Shown here: piece after piece, positions 24,753-34,430 of the stretch | Layout: every line of letters starts with the position of its first letter | Numbering within the stretch: the stretch's first letter is position 1 | From: Artocarpus heterophyllus | Lineage: Eukaryota; Streptophyta; Magnoliopsida; Rosales; Moraceae | Assembly (NCBI GenBank): GCA_025403435.1 | Contig: CM046350.1 | Location: 11,333,008 to 11,397,007 of the forward strand | DNA: 64,000 bases | Direction: 5' to 3' | Notes under the pieces: model-generated | Told to the model about the DNA's origin: nothing | Databases searched by the model: none | What the model saw: only the letters and a program-made list of their open reading frames with translations | Program-made: the position numbers and the translations under genes

Positions 24753-25040
24753 GGAGGATTCCGAATATAGTGACATGTCTAAAGTCGAGTCTGACAAAAA
24801 AAAATCATAAGAAAATCTTTGTGTATTATGATGTACATAGATGAGATATTAGTACAGTTTTAGGTTTTGATGCCTTTGTATATGCATATATGTTCGGCTA
24901 GTGGTGTCCTTCTCGACAAGAAGGTATATGTAGCCGGAAGTGATAATTGCTCTCGGAAATGATATGAATAGTTATGTATGGAAGGAAGTATGTATGTATG
25001 TTAGTTATGCATGTAATGTTATGAAGAATGTTAAAAGGAA

Positions 25041-25262
25041 ATGAAAGAGGTTCATGAAATGAAATGTACGAAAGGAAATGAAATGAAATGTAAGAATGCT
25101 TATGAAATGAAATGTATGAAGGTAAAGGAAATGAAATGTATGAATGCTTATGAAATAAAATGTATGAAGGTAAAGGAAATGAAATGTATGAATGCTAATG
25201 AAATGAAATGTATGAAGGTAAAGAAAATGAAATGTATGAAGCAAGATATTGACTTTATATAA
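25041..25262 (+). repeat. ATGAAATGTATGAAGG minisatellite
   Basis: About four tandem copies of a unit of roughly 54 bases built from GAAATGAAATGTATGAA, with GGTAAAG and TGCTTATG variants. Long frames on both strands here are by-products of the repeat. Confidence 0.85.
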
Positions 25263-25336
25263 TTGTGTATGATTGCATGTATTTATGTTGTTTGAATACA
25301 TGCAATTATTGATTGGATACTATTAAGTTAATAGTA

Positions 25337-27019
25337 TGTGACACCCGTTATTCTCCTAACGGGTATTGAGGTAATTAAATTAATTTTTAGTGTATAAAAA
25401 AAAATTGCATCATTTAAATTTATTTTATAATATTTATTTTTATCTATTTTTAAATTTTCTAAAATTCTCCTATATTTATTTAGTATGATTACTAAAAAGC
25501 CTTAGAACTTCTAATAAATCTCAAAAATGTAATATTGGCATTATGTGTGTTAAAGTCTTTAGATGAGACATAAGGATATCTTTTCCAACTACTCTTGACC
25601 CTCATTTTCTTTATTTCCTCCGTGACATGCTTCAACATGTCTCCTCTATAATTGTTTCTATCACTTCTCTTCAAAGACTTCATCTTTTCTTCCTTTCTCT
25701 TCCACGGTTCCCACACTCTTCTTCTCATTTCTTTGCTGAAGCAAAATACTTAGAGAACTTCTTCAAGGCAGCCATAAAAATCAGCCACCATCACCTCCAT
25801 TTGAGCAAGAATTTCAGTCATACCGAACTAAAGGAACCTGTTTTGAAGCCATTTCAAGCTTCCAACTAACCATAATCCGAGGATCAAGGGAGTATGGAGC
25901 TAACGTTAACTGATTCCAGGATTAAAAGATTGTTGATAAGCTTGAAAGGTAGGGATTCTATTACTCATCTTTTGTAAGGTTTTTATAGAATTAAAATTGA
26001 TTGTTTTGCCGCAATATATATATCTATGTTGAACTGATATTATATGAGTATCACATATGAAACTATGACATGGACTCGTCTTGTATTGTACGGCGAGGAA
26101 CATAATGAATTGACACATGTTATAAATTGAGAAGCATGGTTAGGAAAACTGACTCTATTAATAATGATTTAATATAGAGAAATGGTGAGACATGAAGAGG
26201 GCGACGGTTACGTCCTTGGGCATGAATACCCTAAAAGGTAAAATAGGGGGAAGGCGATGACGCTTCCTTGGGTTGAAAGTCCCAGAACACACTGTACAGG
26301 AATCGACTTGGTGAGGACTCGGGGCTTGATGTCCCCTCACCGGAACACCCTTGGAATGTTTATAGGGTGATCAAGTGCGCCCATTTGGGTTTCGATGAGT
26401 TGAGTGATACTCAATTTAACATGGATACCTAGGAACAATGATGATTGGTAATATTTGTATAAATGTGTAATTATGACACTTGGTAACGATTAACTACGGT
26501 ATCCATAAGATGTGATCATAATAAACCTCATAATCTGGAATATGATGTAACTTACTAACCATGCAGGTTTTAATGTGGTAATGATAAAAACCTAAAGGTG
26601 AGTAATGGCTTTCTCTACTGAGCATAGTGTCGCTCATTCCCTTATATTTTTATCTTTTCAGGACTCACTAAGTGTGAGGTGGCTACGAGAAATATAGTTG
26701 AGGAAGTGATGTAACTATATTACATTGGGACTGCTTCAATTGTTGAGAATGTTCTTCATGATAATGTAAGCATCAATTGTTACTTTCTGTGACTGTATTA
26801 CAATGTGTTGAGGGTTAAAATGATGATGACAACAGTTTATATTATTAAATTTAAGGTGCTACATTAAAACTGTGGTTTATTTGTCGTTTATATTTTTATT
26901 TTTGAGTTGAGAGTTTTCATTTAAGTCACGGGTAAATTTTATTTTTAAGGTTTTACTTTTATTATTTATTTTTATTTTATCTCATTAAAAACTGTTAACC
27001 CCCATATAGGGGCGTTACA
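25337..27019 (+). repeat. 5' LTR of the LOG element (intronless form)
   Basis: 1683 bp, TGTGACACCCGTT to GGGGCGTTACA. At 25881/25882 it lacks the intron present at the matching place in the LTR at 36825, with an exact junction. A CCCC/GGGG hairpin lies just before the end at 27000-27012. Confidence 0.93.
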
Positions 27020-27026
27020 TAATTTT

Positions 27027-27044
27027 TGGTATCAAAGCCTAGGT
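27027..27044 (+). other. Primer-binding site of the LOG element
   Basis: TGGTATCAAAGCCTAGG, seven bases after the LTR. It matches the initiator Met-tRNA type site with one change (AAAGC for AGAGC). Confidence 0.8.
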
Positions 27045-28644
27045 TCGGTTAACCTAGGGAGTGTAGCACCACTTTAAAAAAATATATATATTTTTGAGAT
27101 GGTTTTGAAGCTGAATTTTCATTGTCATCATCAAAATGAACCTTCACATTGATTTATACAGTCTAGAAGGATGTAACATGGAAAGGCCATAGAATGAAAA
27201 TATTAATAGTTATATGAGTACAATAATTATATAGAAGGAAAGTATTAATAGTTATGAGGGAATGATAATTATATGGAATGAGTTTATAAGTAGATTGCTT
27301 ATGAGAGATTCGTATAATATTTGGATCTATAAGCATATCTAATTCGTATAAACGATGAAAAATTCGTATAGATACGAGGATTTAAAAGCCTTTTGTGTCG
27401 TGAAAAACAATAAGAAATATAAGGCTTGATTTATTAATTTTAAAGTTTGACATAGATATGCCAAATTTTTCATAATTGATTCAAACCTAAGTAATGATTA
27501 TGTGTGGATTCGATGGAGCACATAAGTGTCAATATCTTTTCTTAAAAGTTCTATTTATTTGAGGAATATGATATAAGTTGGGAATCATAGTATTGAATCT
27601 TGAGAGAGATAAATGTTAGACTTTTGGTCTGTTGAGACTGTGTAAAGTCTAGAATGCATAAATCTCAAAATTGGAATATTTCGTTACGTACATTATATTT
27701 AAGTGTATCAGTGAATCTTTATATATAGATGCAATAGAAAAATGATCAATAGGAGTTTCCTTAAGTAAATCATAATACTTAAGGCACTTATAATAATTTT
27801 GGATAATTACAATAAAATGTTTAAGTTTTAGATGTTTAGATGTGAATCTTTTGGTTACCTACGGTTTTGTTATATGAGGAAATTCGATAATGTATAAGTA
27901 GAATTGTGGGGATTGTAGATGTTCTTAAGTAGTAACATCAAGTGTCTTTGTTCATTGATATGGTCTATGTTGGAAGACGTAAATCGTATTGATTTCAAGG
28001 TTAGTCAAATTCTAAACCCTTGCTAGCAATGATGATGAATCCATTGATAGATGTTGAGTATTATCAATAACATATGGGTGTATGCATTATTCAATAAGGT
28101 TTTGATTAAAACAAAATTAATTGAGTTGCTTGAAGATTATGTTGTTATGAAATGATTTTAAATATCATTCAGGAAGATCCTTGTTGTCGTTAAATTAGAT
28201 TTGTTGTTCATAGTTAACTTTATCTATAGTGGGCTTTAAATTGGGTTTAAGATTTATACAAATTGGTTTTCAATTTTATGTTTGTTATTTAACTCGTTCT
28301 AAATGTGTTAAGGCCCGAAACAACCTGACCATTTTCAACTAAGAACATTTGGGCCTAGTTTAAATCTTAAATCAGTTTGATTCACACTTGTCTCTCCCAC
28401 GTGGTCTCTATACGTGTCATATACAGTGGTTTAATCATTGTTTACATATACGTTTACTGTGCATAGGAGCTTATTTCTCCGAGTTCACTTTTTCTCTCTT
28501 AATTTGTTATTTTCTCTCTAAATCGCAAATCCTCTTCTTTTTCATTAGAAATTCTTCTTTTCCTCTAAAAGAAGAAGGAATTCTAGGATTCTGTAATTTA
28601 CTATCTTAATTTTTCCTTTCTATTTACTCTTCTTTCATCTCATC
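27045..28644 (+). other. Leader region of the LOG element
   Basis: 1.6 kb of AT-rich sequence with no long conserved frame and no gag similarity. It could be 5' UTR, could contain an intron of the element transcript, and presumably carries packaging signals. A short frame at 28388-28609 is AT-rich and unconvincing. Confidence 0.5.
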
Positions 28645-29166
28645 ATGGACCCAAAGTACCAACATCTGAGAAAGTATTTCCCATTACTCTCCCAAAAGAT
28701 TCTCAGAAAGAAATACAAGGCTAGAATTACTCGGTTGTGGATTCTTATGCGTTTTGGCATCCCTTGTGATGTGAGAATGTTGATAGAGGGGAAAATCCGT
28801 CCGAGTGACTTTAGTCAAGATGTCGGTTTACTAGGAAGGGGTACCAGTCGTAGTGCAATGAAAAGAAGAGCTTGTGCCATCGTGGTCGCTTGTAACAAAT
28901 GTGGAAGACAAAATTGTAACGGTAAATGTACTTCACCTGGTTATATGTCTACGAATAGAGAGGATAAAATAAGGTTTTGTAGGGATGGACTTTCAAAGGA
29001 GAACTTGGATAGCATCCATCCTCCTCTCCACGGTCACCCTAGTGGATATGTTCAAGGAGCTATTTTTAAACTCTGGCCTAAATTTTATACAGAAAGACAA
29101 CGCCTCAGGAATATGGTATTTCTAGATCCTGTTTGCCAAGCCATAAGAAAACTGGATGGGGAATAA
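28645..29166 (+). CDS. Cys-rich basic protein, plant RNA-virus nucleic-acid-binding-protein-like
   Basis: 173 residues from a true ATG, intact. A basic N-terminal part (ILRKKYKARITR) and a short hydrophobic helix (LWILMRFGIP) are followed by GRGTSRSAMKRRA at 64-76. A compact zinc-finger-like cluster at 83-95 follows, C-x2-C-x4-C-x3-C (CNKCGRQNCNGKC), and then TSPGY. The order of small-residue plus basic motif, clustered cysteines and a Pro-Gly-aromatic step resembles, to me, the cysteine-rich nucleic-acid-binding proteins of carlavirus-type Betaflexiviridae (Pfam Carla_C4). Those bind nucleic acid and modulate host silencing or transcription. The tail from about 120 to 173 (HPPLHGHPSGYVQGAIFKL) is not something I recognise. 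It lies inside an LTR element 645 bases before a LOG frame, probably on one transcript. The viral link is by recalled pattern only. Otherwise it is an unknown zinc-binding protein, perhaps gag-like in role. Confidence 0.55.
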   Translation: MDPKYQHLRKYFPLLSQKILRKKYKARITRLWILMRFGIPCDVRMLIEGKIRPSDFSQDVGLLGRGTSRSAMKRRACAIVVACNKCGRQNCNGKCTSPGYMSTNREDKIRFCRDGLSKENLDSIHPPLHGHPSGYVQGAIFKLWPKFYTERQRLRNMVFLDPVCQAIRKLDGE

Positions 29167-29811
29167 GTCATCGCTCTATAAAGGTTATTTAGTCTTTACT
29201 TATTTGAAGCAGTTTTAGCTGATGTTCAACAGTTTGTGTTTTTCTTTTACTCAGAATATTTGCTTTTGTGTTTGAAATAATTGTGATTATTAGATTGATA
29301 CAGTAAGTGTTAATATCTTATTTAATTTATGATTTTCTTAAATATATATATATAATAAAATATATTATCTTATCAGACACGTTACATACGGTACAGTAAT
29401 ATGTTTGAATTTTGAAAAGCTTATCCAGATATTTCAAGATTTGTGTCTCAAATTTCAAAAGTTCTACAGTACTTGTCGTTTATATTAAATTTCTAGACTT
29501 GGTGTATATTTGTCAAAAAGTCTACAGTTGTGTCAAGAGGGTCTTCTGTCAAATTGTTCTCAATTGTCAAAAGTTATACAATTAGAGTCTAATCTTTTTT
29601 AAAAAGTGAATCAGATTTTCTGTAAACTATCAATCACCTTATCTTACTTTCTTATCCGCACAAGATTTTGTTTAAATCTTTGGATTACCTTTTCATTACC
29701 TACTCGTCTATCTCTTTAGCCCTTTTTGTATATTTCTCATCTTTAAAATCTCATGTAGAACCCGAAGTCTAAGTGGAGCAGACATTAAGCAACCACTTCT
29801 ATAAACCAAAT

Positions 29812-30462
29812 ATGTCTACCTCCCAGTCCACGAAGAAAATAAAGAATGTCTGTGTCTTTTGTGGTTCCAGCCTTGGAAAAGATAAAGCTTATTTAGAAGC
29901 TGCAAATCACTTAGGGCAAGTCCTAGCACACAAGAAGATTAACATAATCTATGGGGGTGGTAGTATAAAAATGATGGAAAATATGGCACTAGCAGCTAGG
30001 TCTAGCGACGCTACAGTTGTAAGAATTTGGCCTCATATTCCAGTTGAAGGAAACCTTTATAAGGAAGCCATAGGTAAGGGAGAAGGATTCAGGAGTATCC
30101 CTAGAAATTTTAAAGACATAATCTATAATTCTGATGCTTTTATAGCATTACCTGGTGGTCTAGGTACTCTTGAGGAAATATTCGTAGTTGCTTGTGGGCA
30201 ATTGTTAGGCTTTTATTCCAAACCTTTGGGACTGCTGAATGTAAATGGTTTTTATGACGGTCTTTTGAAATTTCTAGATTACGCTGTGGAAGGAAATATC
30301 ACTACAGAATCGGAGAGACAAATCTTTGTTACTGCTTCAACAGCTGAGGAATTGATAGATAAAATGCAAATTATACATCCAGAATCCGACACTGCAACAT
30401 CCAAGCTTGAATGGGAAAGGGAAAGCCGGGAGCGGCCAATTGATTTGAATCTCCATCTGTAA
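29812..30462 (+). CDS. LOG-like: LOG-family protein (cytokinin riboside 5'-monophosphate phosphoribohydrolase-like)
   Basis: 216 residues from the first ATG; the open frame extends 13 codons upstream without an ATG. LOG enzymes cut ribose 5-phosphate from cytokinin nucleotides to release active cytokinin. Visible family marks are VCVFCGSS near the N-terminus, IIYGGGS at about 45-51, SDAFIALPGGLGTLEEIF at about 107-124 with the PGGxGTxxE signature, KPLGLLNVNGFYD, and KLEWE near the end. Length fits plant LOGs (about 210-220). Differences: the Arg-Lys pair normally about eight residues before SDAFIALPGG is Asn-Phe here (PRNFKDII), GGGSxGLMG has become GGGSIKMME, and the C-terminus has an extra PIDLNLHL. 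Host LOG genes are split by several introns; this copy has none and lies inside an LTR element, so it is an RNA-derived captured gene. An intact frame suggests selection or youth. The family call is sure, activity is not. Confidence 0.9.
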   Translation: MSTSQSTKKIKNVCVFCGSSLGKDKAYLEAANHLGQVLAHKKINIIYGGGSIKMMENMALAARSSDATVVRIWPHIPVEGNLYKEAIGKGEGFRSIPRNFKDIIYNSDAFIALPGGLGTLEEIFVVACGQLLGFYSKPLGLLNVNGFYDGLLKFLDYAVEGNITTESERQIFVTASTAEELIDKMQIIHPESDTATSKLEWERESRERPIDLNLHL

Positions 30463-31402
30463 TCTTTTTGTTTTATCTATGGCATGTAGGCATGTGTGTC
30501 CGTATTTCGTGTGTTACGAATAACCGTTTACCTTGTATTCTGTGTTTCTTGTGGTACGTCGTTGTTCAATCTTTTAGATTCATTGAGCCTAATGCCGGGA
30601 TGGCTGGATACGGAGTACTTGATGCTCTCGAAACACATCCTTCTTAAGGTCCGACCTTTTGTTTATCGATGTTTTTGTATCCTATAAGCATGCATGATAT
30701 GGATAGCTGGTATACGAAGTGCCTTGTACTCTCGAAACGTATCTGTATCATGTTTGTAATGTGTAATATTCTGTTAATATTATGTGGAAGTACCAGAGTC
30801 AGTTATGGGGATATTCCATATGAAATATGAGTATATTATTTGGATTGAATGTTTGTGTCATGAGGATAGCTGTTTAATGAAAAATATGTCGGGTTTGTCT
30901 GCAACTCTGAGATTCCGTTTAATATCTCTATGAATAAGTTTAATGTATGGTTTTGAATAGAAGTGTTTGTGATATATGTTTTATGATCATGTTTTAGTTT
31001 ATTAGTTGAGGTATGAAATAAAATATATTTGACTTTTCCTTACTCAAAAAGGAAAAGGAACCTAAAGATGAAGTATATAAAATTTCTCTAGCAATCTCCT
31101 TAAATGTGATTGTAAATCACAGTCCATGGACAATGAAGGACTGGAATCATGGTATGGTCAATATGTATGCCTGATCAGATTCTTAGACTATTATACGGTG
31201 TTATAAGTTGAAATTTGTCAGAAATACTCTCATTGAGGGATTTAGGAGTAAGATTTATTATGCAAGTAAATGAGTGGAGATACGATAACTTAAATTTGGA
31301 AGATAAACAACATTAACGGTTTAGACTCGGAATTGGAATCATAATGGAATTAAAATTTTTACTAGTATTGCTAGAATTGAAATTTCGAGGACGAAATTTC
31401 TT
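30463..31402 (+). other. 3' non-coding region of the LOG element
   Basis: About 0.9 kb of AT-rich sequence after the LOG stop. It has no frame with family resemblance. The last 30 bases before the polypurine tract (TTCGAGGACGAAATTTC) are the usual lead-in of Tekay/Del-type elements and match the outer element. Confidence 0.6.
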
Positions 31403-31417
31403 TAAGGGGGGTAGAGC
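31403..31417 (+). other. Polypurine tract of the LOG element
   Basis: TTTAAGGGGGGTAGAGC directly before the 3' LTR, the standard primer site for plus-strand DNA synthesis. The outer gypsy element has AAGGGGGTAGAT at the same place (39824-39835). Confidence 0.85.
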
Positions 31418-33099
31418 TGTGACACCCGTTATTCTCCTAACGGGTATTGAGGTAATTAAATTAATTTTTAGTGTATAAAAAAAATTGCTTCATTTAAATT
31501 TATTTTATAATATTTATTTTTATCTATTTTTAAATTTTCTAAAATTCTCCTATATTTATTTAGTATGATTACTAAAAAGCCTTAGAACTTCTAATAAATC
31601 TCAAAAATGTCATATTGGCATTATGTGTGTTAAAGTCTTTAGATGAGACATAAGGATATCTTTTCCAACTACTCTTGACCCTCATTTTCTTTATTTCCTC
31701 CGTGACATGCTTCAACATGTCTCCTCTATAATTGTTTCTATCACTTCTCTTCAAAGACTTCATCTTTTCTTCCTTTCTCTTCCACGGTTCCCACACTCTT
31801 CTTCTCATTTCTTTGCTGAAGCAAAATACTTAGAGAACTTCTTCAAGGCAGCCATAAAAATCAGCCACCATCACCTCCATTTGAGCAAGAATTTCAGTCA
31901 TACCTAAGTAAAGGAACCTGTTTTGAAGCCATTTCAAGCTTCCAACTAACCATAATCCAAGGATCAAGGGAGTATGGAGCTAACGTTAATTGATTCCAGG
32001 ATTAAAAGATTGTTGATAAGCTTAAAAGGTAGGGATTCTATTACTCATCTTTTGTGAGGTTTTTATAGAATTAAAATTGATTGTTTTGCCGCAATATATA
32101 TATCTATGTTGAACTAATATTATATGAGTATCACATATGAAACTATGACATGGACTCGTCTTGTATTGTACGGCGAGGAACATAATGAATTGACACATGT
32201 TATAAATTGAGAAGCATGGTTAGGAAAACTGACTCTATTAATAATGATTTAATATAGAGAAATGGTGAGACATGAAGAGGGCGACGGTTACGTCCTTGGG
32301 CATGAATACCCTAAAAGGTAAAATAGGGGGAAGGCGATGACGCTTCCTTGGGTTGAAAGTCCCAGAACACACTGTACAGGAATCGACTTGGTGAGGACTC
32401 GGGGCTTGATGTCCCCTCACCGGAACACCCTTGGAATGTTTATAGGTTGATCAAGTACGCCCATTTGGGTTTCGATGAGTTGAGTGATACTCAATTTAAC
32501 ATGGATACCTAGGAACAATGATGATTGGTAATATTTGTATAAATGTGTAATTATGACACTTGGTAACGATTAACTACGGTATCCATAAGATGTGATCATA
32601 ATAAACCTCATAATCTGGAATATGATGTAACTTACTAACCATGCAGGTTTTAATGTGGTAATGATAAAAACCTAAAGGTGAGTAATGGCTTTCTCTACTG
32701 AGCATAGTGTCGCTCATTCCCTTATATTTTTATCTTTTCAGGACTCACTAAGTGTGAGGTGGCTACGAGAAATATAGTTGAGGAAGTGATGTAACTATAT
32801 TACATTGGGACTGCTTCAATTGTTGAGAATGTTCTTCATGATAATGTAAGCATCAATTGTTACTTTCTGTGACTGTATTACAATGTGTTGAGGGTTAAAA
32901 TGATGATGACAACAGTTTATATTATTAAATTTAAGGTGCTACATTAAAACTGTGGTTTATTTGTCGTTTATATTTTTATTTTTGAGTTGAGAGTTTTCAT
33001 TTAAGTCCCAGGCAAATTTTATTTTTAAGGTTTTACTTTTATTATTTATTTTTATTTTATCTCATTAAAAACGGTTAACCCCCATATAGGGGCGTTACA
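31418..33099 (+). repeat. 3' LTR of the LOG element (intronless form)
   Basis: 1682 bp, nearly identical to the 5' LTR. It lacks the LTR intron with the same exact junction at 31961/31962. It is followed by the target-site copy TAGTA. Confidence 0.93.
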
Positions 33100-33156
33100 T
33101 AGTATGTTCTAACATAGTAACGAAAATATACGATAAGTATATAATGATTGATAACA

Positions 33157-34430
33157 ATGGCGGATATACCCGGAGGACCGAGGAATCTGGATTTAATGGC
33201 TATGATCATGGAATTGCAACAGAAGCTCTAAGCTCAAGAGTAGGAAATGCAAGGTTTAAGGAAAATAGTTAGCTAACCAGAATTCCATATCACCAGTATG
33301 TATAGATACGCCACCCCTAGAACTGCCGCCACAGCAAGCAGAACTAGTAGTCCTAGCTGTTCCGATAGCATCCACTATCGAATTTTATGAAAGATTCCAG
33401 AGAATGAAGGCCCTAGAATTTGATGGATCTACAGACCCCTTAGAGGCCGACGATTGGCTTACAGGCATAGAAAGGTTTTTGAAATTTATGGGACTTAGCG
33501 ACTATGAAAAAGTCCTATACGCTTTGTTTTCTCTCACTAAAGATGCTAGGAGACGGTGGGAGTCGGTAGAGAGTAAAAGGAATGTAGACAAAATGATGGG
33601 GCCAGATTTCGTTTAAGAATTTGATAGGGCTTATTTTAATGTAAAAACATGGCAGCCCAACAAGAAGAATTTAATAATTTTAAGCAAGGTAATATGTCCG
33701 TAGCTGACATTGTAAAGAGGTTTAATAAGCTAAAACGGCTTTGTCCCGAGTTAGTACCCACTGATCCAGAACGAATAAGACGGTTAATGAGAATGTTCAA
33801 AAACGACATTGCCCTTGTGGTCGATATTGGAGGGCAAGCTCCTAAGGATATAGAGGATTGCATCAAACGGGCAGCCAAATCTGAGTTTAGAATTGCTAGT
33901 GATAAGGAAAAAAGAGCAAGGATTTTCAAAGCATAAAAGGAGGAGAAAGCTTTAGCCAAGCAAAGTCAAGTTGTACAAGTAAAAGGACAAGGAAGTGTTC
34001 CAAGTCAAGGGCCGTCCTAGAACGTTCAAGCGGGACGCAACTGCACTGCTAACAGCAAGAGGAAATGGAACGTGAATAATTCAAAGAATCCAAAAGGTCA
34101 ACCCCATAAGAGGATTAACGATGTAGGAAACAACAAACCCCTTTGCAGTCAATGCGGGAAAAGACATGCAGGGGAATGCAAGGCTGGCATGAACAAGTAC
34201 TATATCTGTGGGAAAGAAGGGCACTATGCCATGAATTCTTTTTCTAATTCCTAAAGTCAAAACAATCAGGCTCAACAGAGGTCTCAAGGAAACCAATTGC
34301 ATGCGGTTCAAGTTCAGGCACAAATTGAAGGCCCTAGTGTCAGTCAAGGGTGACTAGAAGCTCCGGAACCAAGTGGGTGAATTTATGCCTACATGAAGAA
34401 GGAACAAGATGCAGGAACCTCATCGGTGGT
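33157..34430 (+). pseudogene. Gag of the decayed gypsy element
   Basis: Starts MADIPGGPRNLDLMAM and soon meets a stop. Recognisable gag blocks follow in pieces: ALEFDGSTDPLEADDWLTGI at about 33404, SVADIVKRFNKLKRLCPELV at about 33690, and a zinc knuckle region at about 34150-34240 (CSQCGKRHAGEC, then YICGKEGHYAMNS) with the final Cys of CCHC missing. At least three stops or frameshifts break it. Confidence 0.85.

Larger units (their letters stand above)
25337..33099 (+). mobile_element. Non-autonomous LTR retrotransposon carrying a LOG gene and a Cys-rich gene
   Basis: A 7763 bp element with LTRs at 25337-27019 and 31418-33099, a primer-binding site at 27027, a polypurine tract just before 31418, and a perfect target-site copy TAGTA at 25332-25336 and 33100-33104. 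The internal 4.4 kb holds no gag, protease, RT, RNase H or integrase. It carries two intact frames instead: a Cys-rich basic protein (28645-29166) and a LOG-family enzyme (29812-30462). I counted about fifteen differences between the LTRs over 1.68 kb, so insertion is recent. It must depend on the machinery of another element; LTR relatives occur at 14947 and 36825. It sits in the leader of the older gypsy element. Confidence 0.92.

Noticed and set aside
25492..26340. Recurring 60-80 codon frames found again near 31572-32420 and 36979-38503
   Set aside because: They lie in the LTRs and repeat because the LTRs repeat. The translations have no domain and the frames are not kept in the older copy at 14947.
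29773..29811. Upstream extension of the LOG frame by 13 codons
   Set aside because: It begins with GTG. In a plant transcript the first ATG at 29812 is the likely start.
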